From Cellvibrionales bacterium UBA1854 (lineage in GTDB: Bacteria > Pseudomonadota > Gammaproteobacteria > Pseudomonadales > Porticoccaceae): a DNA stretch of 13,964 nucleotides. Made by a program: the position numbers and the translations under genes. The DNA is taken from positions 1 to 13,964 of the forward strand of contig DDII01000098.1 of assembly GCA_002338445.1 (NCBI GenBank), written 5' to 3'. The notes beneath the pieces are model-generated. The model was not told the origin of the DNA. It was given only the letters and a program-made list of their open reading frames with translations, and did no database searches. Positions 6,619 to 13,919 of the stretch are shown piece after piece (position 1 is the first letter of the stretch; every line of letters starts with the position of its first letter).

Positions 6619-8664
6619 ATGAAGCAAAACCTGATAGCGATAATAAAAATATTTTTTCTCACATTATTTGTAGGGCAAATCTGTGCGGCAACCATGTTGC
6701 CCGAGGACTTGTCTGCAGAGGCAGTGAAAGGGAAATATTCGGTTCAGGGTAGCTACTTGTCAGGCAATCTCACCTTTTTACGCCCTCCTACTGGTCGTGA
6801 GGCGAGGGTAACTGACTGGTGTCCAGACTGCGGTAAAACTGGTGCTGGAAGAGACCTAGCGAGAGTAGGCCAAGTGTATTTTAGAAGGATGCCCCATGCA
6901 AAAGCAGGAGAATGGTGCGAGAGTATTGGCAGCCGCCTCGCGACAATCGATGAGGTTTCAGAACACCTCATCCCAACGGTCGGCTCCAACGGCAATGGCG
7001 TTTGGGAGTCGGAATTAAATTGGCCGCAACAAAACCAATTATATTGGACTGCAGATGCCGTTAATGAAGACAGTCACAAGGCATTCATCACCAAAGATTA
7101 TACATCAGGCGAGGATGTTTATTCCTTCAGCACGAGAAATAGCTCGTCCCCCCTATGGCCCCTCTGTGTAATCGATGCTGCTACCCCGGGGACTACCCCC
7201 GGGAGATTAAATTTCTTACACATCATTGTCGACGACCTTCGGGCCGAGGGATTGGCGATGTATGGCGATTCAGCCATGATTACACCTAACCTCGATAAAT
7301 TATCAGATCAAGGCACAGTTTTTGAGCGAGCCTATGTCAACATTCCAACGTGCGGGGCCTCCCGCGCTAGTATGTTTTCAGGTCTTTATGGAAAGCGTGA
7401 TCGCTTCGTTGAATATACAGCACGACTTGATAAAGAGGTGCCAAATACAATCACTTTGCCGGGCTACTTGAAAAATAACGGATACCTGACGCTTTCCTAC
7501 GGAAAGGTGATCCACGCAAAAGGAGATAGTGACCATGCATGGAGCGCGACTCCTTGGACCCCGAGTACCCAACTTTATGCAAATCCACAAAACAGGATCT
7601 CTAAACTTCGAGAGACCTGTAAGAAAACTGGCATCTGTGATCCTGCAAATAACGGAAGGGCTCCAGCTTATGAAATAGAAGATGTCACTGACACAGCCTA
7701 CCATGATGGCCAAGTCGCTGCGGCAGCGGTGACCGCACTTGAAACCATTGTAGGGTCAGGGATGGAGGATCCGTTCTACATGGCTGTTGGATTCTACAAG
7801 CCACACCTGCCGTTCACCGCTCCGAAACGCTATTGGGATCTGTATGAACGCGCTGAAGTAAAAGTCTCACCAATGCAACGTAAACCTGACAACGCCCCAC
7901 CTGGGGCATGGCACAACTCTGGAGAAATCAGAAACTGGTACACTGGTATTCCTAGCGTACCGGAACCTTGGACTCAAAACATTTCTGAAGCCGAGACTCG
8001 CTCACTCACACACGGGTATTATGCCGCAGTGAGTTATACAGACGCACAGATCGGAAAAGTGCTAGTAGCCCTGGATAAACACGGACTTTCGAAAAATACG
8101 ATCGTCATAGTCTCCAGTGACCATGGCTTCAGCCTTGGCGATCATACTCTCTGGAACAAGCATTCTTTATTTAAAGTTGCTACAAAGGTACCACTTATAG
8201 TTAGCGGTCCCAAAGTCGAACAAAATGCAAAGGTGTCAGGCGTAGCTGAGTATGTTGATATCTATCCAACAATCGTAGAGTTAGCAGATTTGAAGCTACC
8301 GACTCACCTTCATGGAAAATCCTTTAAGGCTAATCTCCAAGACACCTCGCTTCCGACAAAGCCAGCAGTGTATCCTCGGTACACTCGAGGTGACAATGTT
8401 ACTACTGAGAATTACTCATACTCTGCATACTTTGGAAATAATGGGGCCAAAGACCGTAACCGAATGACAGGTCACATGCTTTATGATTTTGAGATGGATC
8501 CCCTAGAGGAGAGAAATCTTGTTGATGACCCCTCATACCATGCCACGGTGGAGAGGTTGCAGAAACTGCTGGTTGCGCACATAAGAGAGCATGACCCAGC
8601 GCGAAATAAACATCCGTTCGTGCTACTCAAACCAGAGAAAAGTATTCGGACACTTGAGAGGTAA
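6619..8664 (+). CDS. IDS-like S1 sulfatase with N-terminal C-type-lectin-like domain
   Basis: This 681-residue protein is about 190 residues longer than its upstream paralogue. It has a Sec signal (residues 1-23, ending near ICA-AT). A cysteine-bearing N-terminal domain (about 26-187) follows, containing W-C-P-D-C (67-71), EWCESIGSRLATIDEV (98-113), LYWTADA (141-147) and PLC (181-183). This pattern recalls C-type-lectin-like modules such as DUF1566 or the invasin/intimin terminal domain. A TPGTTPGR linker (189-196) leads to the sulfatase domain: VDDLR (D205-D206), C-G-A-S-R from Cys245, YGKVIH (K296, H299), GFYKPHLPF (K394, H396), SDHG (D501, H502) and WNKH (K514, H515). All the expected catalytic residues are present. 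The gene follows a 152-bp gap with no clear promoter or ribosome-binding site; its stop nearly abuts the next gene. A role of the extra domain in holding polysaccharide is inference. Confidence 0.92.
   Translation: MKQNLIAIIKIFFLTLFVGQICAATMLPEDLSAEAVKGKYSVQGSYLSGNLTFLRPPTGREARVTDWCPDCGKTGAGRDLARVGQVYFRRMPHAKAGEWCESIGSRLATIDEVSEHLIPTVGSNGNGVWESELNWPQQNQLYWTADAVNEDSHKAFITKDYTSGEDVYSFSTRNSSSPLWPLCVIDAATPGTTPGRLNFLHIIVDDLRAEGLAMYGDSAMITPNLDKLSDQGTVFERAYVNIPTCGASRASMFSGLYGKRDRFVEYTARLDKEVPNTITLPGYLKNNGYLTLSYGKVIHAKGDSDHAWSATPWTPSTQLYANPQNRISKLRETCKKTGICDPANNGRAPAYEIEDVTDTAYHDGQVAAAAVTALETIVGSGMEDPFYMAVGFYKPHLPFTAPKRYWDLYERAEVKVSPMQRKPDNAPPGAWHNSGEIRNWYTGIPSVPEPWTQNISEAETRSLTHGYYAAVSYTDAQIGKVLVALDKHGLSKNTIVIVSSDHGFSLGDHTLWNKHSLFKVATKVPLIVSGPKVEQNAKVSGVAEYVDIYPTIVELADLKLPTHLHGKSFKANLQDTSLPTKPAVYPRYTRGDNVTTENYSYSAYFGNNGAKDRNRMTGHMLYDFEMDPLEERNLVDDPSYHATVERLQKLLVAHIREHDPARNKHPFVLLKPEKSIRTLER
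7181..7204 (+). repeat. Tandem 12-bp repeat encoding the interdomain linker
   Basis: CTACCCCGGGGA (7181-7192) is followed directly by CTACCCCCGGGA (7193-7204), one mismatch apart. The pair encodes the T-P-G-T-T-P-G-R linker lying exactly between the lectin-like domain and the sulfatase domain. Each copy also contains CCCGGG, so the stretch is locally GC-rich against its surroundings. Confidence 0.75.
8656..8661 (+). promoter_or_regulatory. Ribosome-binding site deciding the start of the fourth sulfatase
   Basis: GAGAGG ends right before the TAA stop of the preceding sulfatase and lies 7 bases before the ATG at 8669. This favours 8669 over the in-frame ATG at 8591, which would overlap the upstream gene. 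It also suggests translational coupling of the two genes. Confidence 0.7.
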
Positions 8665-8668
8665 CTCG

Positions 8669-10321
8669 ATGCTTCATCATTCAATCTCATTGCGCAAGAT
8701 AGTCCTGCAAAGTTTTATTTATTTGATTTTAAGTTTCAGCTCACTTGGAGTGGCAGAGGATCGACCCAACATTTTACTTATAATGGCGGAAGATATGAGC
8801 TCCCGTGTTGGCGCATTCGGTGACAAGGTTGCGGTCACCCCCAATCTTGACAAGCTCGCGGCACGAGGCACTCGCTACCCTAACACCTTTACCACATCGG
8901 GTGTTTGTGCGCCCAGCCGAGCGGCGCAGATACTAGGTGTATACCAACAATCTATTGGTGCTCATCACATGCGGACCGACCAGTTTAAAGAGTCACCTTA
9001 CCGAACCGTTCCCCCCGGTTACATGAAGGCATATCCAGAACTACTTCGTCGACACGGGTACTTCACGTTCAACGATAACAAGCTTGACTTTCAGTTTGGT
9101 ACTCGTCAACACGGTAACGGTGGTCCCTTTACGATCTGGGATGCGGCGAGGGATGGTGCATCGTGGAAAGATAGATCAACAGACCAACCCTTCTTCGGAT
9201 TCATCACAATATTTGAGACCCACGAGAGTAAAATTTTTCCGAAAGAGGTTCGCAAAAATAACAAAAACAGAGCCATTCCGGTAATCGTAAAGCCAGAGGA
9301 TGTGGTTGTCCCACCCTATTACCCCGACTCCAAGGTAGTAAGAAAAGATATAGCACAGCACTACAACAATATTTACTATATGGACAAGAGGGTAGGCGAA
9401 ATTATTTCAAAACTGGAGGCGGATGGAGAGGCCGACAAAACAATCATCATTTGGACGACAGACCATGGAGACGGACTACCCAGATCCAAGCGCGAGGTAT
9501 ATGACAGCGGAATCAAGGTGCCACTAATCATTTATTGGCCAGAACGCTTCCGTCCAATTGATAATCAACCCGGTGGTCAAAGCGACAGCTTAATAAGCTT
9601 TGTCGATCTTGGTCCAAGCATTCTCTCCCTCGCAGGGTTAAGAGCGCCGGAGTACATGCAGGGTTCTGCGCGTTTTGGAACCCAAAAAGCTAAAGAACGA
9701 ACGCACATCTATGCTGCCAAGGATAGATTTGATGAGCACTTTTTCTATGAGAGAGCAGTCAGGACACATCAGTACAAATATATCCGTAATTATCTGCCCG
9801 GATTACCCGGTGGCCGACATCTTATCTATCGTGACAATCAGGAGATCATGCAGGATTTATGGAAACACCTTGCTGAAGGCAAACTTAATGTCCAGCAAAG
9901 TACTTGGTTTAGTCCACAGCCCGAGGAATCATTGTATGACGTTCTCGAGGACCCCCACGAGCTCAATAATCTTGTTAGTAATCCAGATTATTTACATGTA
10001 CTCGAGGACATGAGGTCGACCTTGTCGCATTGGATGCAGGGTATGCCCGATATGGCAGAGAAAACTGAAATCGATATGGCAAAAATATTTTGGCCTAATG
10101 GTATACAGCCATTAACGAAGCGTCCTACACTGTCTCAGAAAGAAGGAACTGCTATTGCAACAAACAATACTAAAGCTGCGTCAATTGGCTACAAAATAGA
10201 AAATGGCCCTTGGAAGCTCTATATTGGCCCAACCCAAATTGGAGCTGGAAAGACTGCGACCTTCAAGGCTGTGAAGTACGGATGGGCCGAGAGCCTTGAA
10301 AGCAAAATTAAGATGAACTAG
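8669..10321 (+). CDS. S1-family sulfatase with C-terminal beta-sandwich-like extension
   Basis: From ATG 8669 the 550-residue protein has a Sec signal (basic SLRK, then a hydrophobic segment to about residue 28, cut near GVA-ED). The metal-binding pair is Glu41-Asp42 (MAEDMS) rather than Asp-Asp. The formylglycine motif is C-A-P-S-R from Cys80. NDNKLDFQF (K138), FETH (H185), TTDHGDG (D265, H266) and PRSKREVYDSGIKVP (K274) supply the remaining active-site residues. The catalytic domain ends near the LYDVLEDPHELNNL segment (about 421-434). The last 50 residues contain A-S-I-G-Y-K-I, G-P-W-K-L-Y-I-G-P and K-A-V-K-Y-G-W-A-E-S. This is the pattern of small chitobiase C-terminal/Fn3-like domains often attached to such sulfatases. 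The gene starts 4 bases after the previous stop and ends 38 bases before the first GH10 gene. It differs from the other three, which suggests a different sulfate position (inference). Confidence 0.93.
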   Translation: MLHHSISLRKIVLQSFIYLILSFSSLGVAEDRPNILLIMAEDMSSRVGAFGDKVAVTPNLDKLAARGTRYPNTFTTSGVCAPSRAAQILGVYQQSIGAHHMRTDQFKESPYRTVPPGYMKAYPELLRRHGYFTFNDNKLDFQFGTRQHGNGGPFTIWDAARDGASWKDRSTDQPFFGFITIFETHESKIFPKEVRKNNKNRAIPVIVKPEDVVVPPYYPDSKVVRKDIAQHYNNIYYMDKRVGEIISKLEADGEADKTIIIWTTDHGDGLPRSKREVYDSGIKVPLIIYWPERFRPIDNQPGGQSDSLISFVDLGPSILSLAGLRAPEYMQGSARFGTQKAKERTHIYAAKDRFDEHFFYERAVRTHQYKYIRNYLPGLPGGRHLIYRDNQEIMQDLWKHLAEGKLNVQQSTWFSPQPEESLYDVLEDPHELNNLVSNPDYLHVLEDMRSTLSHWMQGMPDMAEKTEIDMAKIFWPNGIQPLTKRPTLSQKEGTAIATNNTKAASIGYKIENGPWKLYIGPTQIGAGKTATFKAVKYGWAESLESKIKMN

Positions 10322-10348
10322 CAATCCCCGAATAATACATTACTCAAT

Positions 10349-10353
10349 AAGGA
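10349..10353 (+). promoter_or_regulatory. Ribosome-binding site supporting a TTG start for the first GH10 gene
   Basis: AAGGA is placed 6 bases before TTG at 10360. The next in-frame ATG is at codon 19 and would remove the twin-arginine signal. The TTG is therefore the likely start. Confidence 0.7.
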
Positions 10354-10359
10354 TATCGA

Positions 10360-11499
10360 TTGAGACAGACCCGACGAAAATTTTTAGTTCAGAGCGCGCT
10401 GGGGATCGGCGCTATGCCATTCCTGGCAGCAAAAATTCGAGCATCTGCAGTAATATCGTCTGGTCTAGCAGAGGTGTTCAAAGATGATTTCCATTTAGGC
10501 ACAGCTATCTCTGACGCAACCTTGAAAAGTGACGATAGTACTTTATTAAATCTGATCGCAAGAGAGTTCAACACTATTACGGCTGAAAATGCGATGAAGT
10601 GGGAGGGATTACAACCAAGCGTAAATCAATTTTCATGGAAGCTAGCGGATGACTTTGTGAATTTTGGACGCAAAAATAATATGCTCACAGTAGGGCATAC
10701 CCTCGTCTGGCATTCACAGACGCCAGATTATGTCTTCAAAAATAAGGCATCCCCCGCCTCTCGGGAAATATTACTTAAACGAATGCAACATCATATCGGG
10801 ACGGTAATAGATCGCTACAAAGACTCTGTAGCCGTCTGGGATGTGGTCAACGAAGCTATAGAGCAAGGCAAATGGAGACGTAGTGAATGGTTAAAAATTA
10901 TTGGAGAAGAATATTTCGGTAAAGCATTTGCATTTGCTCGGGACGCTGACCCGACTGCGCATCTGATTTACAACGACTACAATATGCACAATCCTGATAA
11001 ACAAAACTTCGTTATCTCTCAAGTCAACAAATGTAAAAAAATGGGTATAACAGTAGACGGTGTGGGAATGGAATGTCACGCTACGTTAGATGAAGGGCCT
11101 CCAGTAAATGAAATAGAAACTGCTATCGTCAACTTTGCCAGAGCTGGGTTAAAGGTACATATTTCCGAGTTGGACGTTGACGTGCTCCCGTCTGCTTGGG
11201 ACTATCAGGGAGCTGAAATCGATGTGAACTACGACTACTCGGAAAAAATAAATCCATTTAAAAATGCTTTACCCAGAATTGTCTCTGCAAAGTTGGCTGA
11301 ACGATATAGGGAACTGTTTGAACTCTTTGTGAAACACAGAGACAAAATCACTCGGGTTTCATTTTGGGGTACAACTGATGATGAATCTTGGAAGAACGAC
11401 TGGCCGGTCGAAGGAAGAACAAATTACCCTCTCCTATTTGACCGTTCCCGAAGCCCGAAAGATGCATATTTTGCTGTAAGAAATCTTAAATCACAATAA
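10360..11499 (+). CDS. GH10 endo-xylanase-like glycoside hydrolase, Tat-exported (TTG start)
   Basis: The 379-residue single-domain enzyme should cut internal beta-xylosidic bonds with retention. It starts at a TTG and has a twin-arginine signal, T-R-R-K-F-L-V, followed by a moderately hydrophobic stretch ending near IRASA. The GH10 landmarks appear in order: TAENAMKW (74-81), VGHTLVWHSQTP (111-122), WDVVNEA with acid/base Glu165, YNDYN (204-208), GMECH (236-240), HISELDVDV with nucleophile Glu270, and FWGTTDDESW (335-344). The length is that of a bare catalytic domain with no carbohydrate-binding module. GMECH has Glu238 where GH10 enzymes normally have Gln, and the downstream paralogue keeps Gln. 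It lies 38 bp after the sulfatases and 24 bp before the second GH10 gene, so co-transcription is likely. Activity on sulfated, mixed-linkage or plain xylan cannot be told from sequence. Confidence 0.95.
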   Translation: MRQTRRKFLVQSALGIGAMPFLAAKIRASAVISSGLAEVFKDDFHLGTAISDATLKSDDSTLLNLIAREFNTITAENAMKWEGLQPSVNQFSWKLADDFVNFGRKNNMLTVGHTLVWHSQTPDYVFKNKASPASREILLKRMQHHIGTVIDRYKDSVAVWDVVNEAIEQGKWRRSEWLKIIGEEYFGKAFAFARDADPTAHLIYNDYNMHNPDKQNFVISQVNKCKKMGITVDGVGMECHATLDEGPPVNEIETAIVNFARAGLKVHISELDVDVLPSAWDYQGAEIDVNYDYSEKINPFKNALPRIVSAKLAERYRELFELFVKHRDKITRVSFWGTTDDESWKNDWPVEGRTNYPLLFDRSRSPKDAYFAVRNLKSQ

Positions 11500-11523
11500 T
11501 CCACTGCGAGTTAACATGAAGTA

Positions 11524-12666
11524 ATGGATCGACGACAACTCATTTATCGTGGAGCGTGTGCCGGAGCATCGTTATCTTTGCCACTGGCAAGATTGCGGGC
11601 GGAGGCTATCAAAAAGACCGGTCTTGCCGAGGTGTATAAAGATTACTTCAAATTAGGGACCGCCATTTCAACAAAAACTTTGAGCGGAGAAAATCCTTCG
11701 ATGTTACCCCTCATAGCACGGGAGTTTAACGCAATCACGGCAGAAAATGCAATGAAATGGAGCTCAATTCATCCTAGCCATGATCGCTGGAATTGGGGAC
11801 TATGCGATAAATTTGTCAATTTCGGCAGAGTAAACTCTATGCTGATGGTCGGACACACTCTTGTATGGCATAAACAAACTCCCTCCTCTCTCTTCATCGA
11901 CAGGGGAAAGTTAATCTCTCCCAAAAAATTATACAAACGCTTGGGAAATCACATTAGTACAGTGGTGGATCGTTACAAAGCCTACATTGCTGTTTGGGAC
12001 GTGGTTAACGAAGCATTCGATGAGAAAGTCGGTTGGCGTAAAAGCAGTTGGTATGATGTCCTTGGCCCTAACTTTTTGAGTAAATCATTTGAAATTGCCA
12101 GAGAAGCTGATCCGACAGCTCACCTGATCTATAATGATTTTAAGCTCGAAAATAAAAAAAAGCAGGTGTTTGCGATACAGCAAATAAAAAGATTACAAAA
12201 GAAAGGTGTCAGGGTAGATGGAATAGGACTGCAGTGCCATGTAGAGCTAGACTCGGGTAAACCATCAATCGAGCAGCTTGAAGAAACTATCATAAACTTT
12301 TATAACGAGGGCTTGCAGGTTCACATCACTGAGTTAGATGTGGATGTGCTCCCAAATGCATGGACTTACAGAGATCAGCATATCAACGACCTCTCTGAAA
12401 AAGCGGATAAATTAAATCCATACAAAGACGGATTACCTAAAAAGGTAGGCATACTTCTTGCCGAAAGGTATGAAGAACTATTTCGATTGTTCATTAAGCA
12501 TCGAGATAAAATCCCAAGAGTATCTCTGTGGGGCACATCCGATGATGAGACATGGAAGAACTATCGACCGGTGGTCGGGCGAACAAATTATCCGCTCCTA
12601 TTTAACTCCAAACAACAACCAAAAAGAGCATACTTTGCACTCCATAAACTAGCCACTGACTCTTAA
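11524..12666 (+). CDS. GH10 endo-xylanase-like glycoside hydrolase, second tandem copy, probable Tat export
   Basis: The 380-residue paralogue of the preceding gene has the same architecture. The N-terminus MDRRQLIYRG followed by A/G/S/L-rich residues to about RAEA looks like a Tat signal, although Asp in the first motif position makes it weaker. Landmarks are TAENAMKW (72-79), VGHTLVWHKQTP (109-120), WDVVNEA with acid/base Glu163, YNDF (203-206), GLQCH (235-239), HITELDVDV with nucleophile Glu270, and LWGTSDDETW. Both catalytic Glu are present. The Gln of GLQCH is conserved, unlike the Glu in the first copy. Insertions around 165-170 and differences at 205-215 and 285-300 suggest a changed substrate cleft. 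The start ATG overlaps the stop of a two-codon frame (ATG AAG TAA at 11516-11524), and no strong ribosome-binding site is seen. This is the last gene of the operon. Confidence 0.95.
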   Translation: MDRRQLIYRGACAGASLSLPLARLRAEAIKKTGLAEVYKDYFKLGTAISTKTLSGENPSMLPLIAREFNAITAENAMKWSSIHPSHDRWNWGLCDKFVNFGRVNSMLMVGHTLVWHKQTPSSLFIDRGKLISPKKLYKRLGNHISTVVDRYKAYIAVWDVVNEAFDEKVGWRKSSWYDVLGPNFLSKSFEIAREADPTAHLIYNDFKLENKKKQVFAIQQIKRLQKKGVRVDGIGLQCHVELDSGKPSIEQLEETIINFYNEGLQVHITELDVDVLPNAWTYRDQHINDLSEKADKLNPYKDGLPKKVGILLAERYEELFRLFIKHRDKIPRVSLWGTSDDETWKNYRPVVGRTNYPLLFNSKQQPKRAYFALHKLATDS

Positions 12667-12749
12667 TCAAAAACCCACTTCCTGCCGACGAGAGCCAAGC
12701 TAAAATCCAAATAAAAATGAATTGGTCATGGAGCCATTACTCCGGATGT

Positions 12750-12759
12750 TGACCGGTCA
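12750..12759. repeat. Perfect 10-bp palindrome in the convergent intergenic region
   Basis: TGACCGGTCA is self-complementary. It sits in the 113-bp gap between the convergent GH10 and epimerase genes. It lacks a loop and a T-tract, so it is not a classical terminator; a protein-binding site or chance are both possible. No other clear terminator is visible in the gap. Confidence 0.3.
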
Positions 12760-12779
12760 GCGGATAAATCCACGATCAA

Positions 12780-13919
12780 TCACTCTACTGAAAACACCCA
12801 CTCGGTGCGGCTGGAATAACTTTTACCAGCATATAGAATCGTGCTTGGAAAATGTTTGTTATTTGGGCTATTAGGAAAGTGTTGTGTCTCAAGAGCAACA
12901 CCCGAATATCTGTTGTAACTTACTCCTGCTTTGCCCCCACTAGTGATACCCAAGTGGTTACCAGAATAGAATTGCATACCGGGCTGGTCGGTAAATATCG
13001 ACAATTTCCGTCCTGACTCTTTTGAATACAAAGTCGCTGCAATGGGTAAGCCACCACTGTCGGGCCCCGACAGAATCCATGTATGATCATAACCCTGAGC
13101 AATCTTTAGCTGCGCATGTTCGGCAAAAATATGTTCGCCAATGGATTTCGGTTTGCGGAAATCCATTACTTTATCAACAGCTAATAAATCGCCAGTTGGA
13201 ATAAAAACATCATCTACGGGGAGATAACTATCTGCCTTAATGAAAAGCTGATGGTTTAAAATATCTCCCTTTCCATGCCCATCGAGATTAAAATAGGGAT
13301 GTTGCGTGAGATTGATAATTGTGTCTTCATCGGTCTCAGCAAAATAGTCGATCGAAAGTCTGTTATCTTTTCCAAAACGGTATTCAGCCGTCACCGATAA
13401 GTTCCCTGGGTAACCCTGATCGCCATCTACGCTGTGTAAAAAAAGTTGTAAAAAATTGCCATCCTCATCGTTGAGGACCTGTGCAGACCACAGACGTTTA
13501 TCAAAACCGTAAAAGCCTCCATGCAAAGAGTTCTCCCCCTCGTTCTTATCCAGCTGATAGCAAAGCTCCTGAATACAAAATTTTCCAGCGGCTATACGAT
13601 TGGCATAACGGCCAATAATTCCCCCAAAAAAAGGACCCGGTTCGGCATATTTTTGTGGTCCATCAAATCCCAATATTACATCAGAAATTTCACCAATCCG
13701 GTCAGGCACATGCACACCTAAAATAGTGCCTCCAAGAGGGGTAATATCTATCCATGCTCCTGTTCCGTTCGACAACCTAAACACACGTATCTCCGATCCA
13801 TCAGCTAACTGGCCGAAACGTCTTTCCATTATTCTTGCCACACTCGCTTCAGATGTGCTCAAGGGGAGTAGACAACTGGCAAATACAGCACTTCTAACCA
13901 TAAATTCCCTTCTTGTCAT
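12780..13919 (-). CDS. Aldose 1-epimerase (GalM-like), Tat-exported
   Basis: The 379-residue protein interconverts alpha and beta anomers of free aldoses. The start ATG (13919) gives M-T-R-R-E-F-M-V, a good twin-arginine motif, then a hydrophobic stretch ending near TSEAS; this points to the periplasm rather than the usual cytoplasm. An AGGA on the minus strand (13931-13928) lies 8 bases upstream. The GalM motifs are present: GRYANRIAAGKF (103-114), N-S-L-H-G-G (His133), T-Q-H-P-Y-F-N-L (catalytic His207), YDHTW (Asp278), GMQFYSGNHL (314-323) and A-L-E-T-Q-H-F-P (catalytic Glu344). The length fits the family plus a signal peptide. The gene is convergent with the GH10 operon, so it has its own promoter, probably in or beyond the last 45 bp of the window. 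In this locus it probably acts on xylose, or on reducing ends released by GH10, before uptake (inference). Confidence 0.93.
   Translation of the reverse strand: MTRREFMVRSAVFASCLLPLSTSEASVARIMERRFGQLADGSEIRVFRLSNGTGAWIDITPLGGTILGVHVPDRIGEISDVILGFDGPQKYAEPGPFFGGIIGRYANRIAAGKFCIQELCYQLDKNEGENSLHGGFYGFDKRLWSAQVLNDEDGNFLQLFLHSVDGDQGYPGNLSVTAEYRFGKDNRLSIDYFAETDEDTIINLTQHPYFNLDGHGKGDILNHQLFIKADSYLPVDDVFIPTGDLLAVDKVMDFRKPKSIGEHIFAEHAQLKIAQGYDHTWILSGPDSGGLPIAATLYSKESGRKLSIFTDQPGMQFYSGNHLGITSGGKAGVSYNRYSGVALETQHFPNSPNNKHFPSTILYAGKSYSSRTEWVFSVE

Noticed and set aside
8591..8668. N-terminal extension of the fourth sulfatase from an upstream ATG
   Set aside because: It overlaps the end of the third sulfatase, and the ATG at 8669 has a good ribosome-binding site and signal peptide.
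12750..12759. TGACCGGTCA palindrome as a bidirectional terminator
   Set aside because: It has no loop and no T-tract on either side, so it is reported only as a palindrome.
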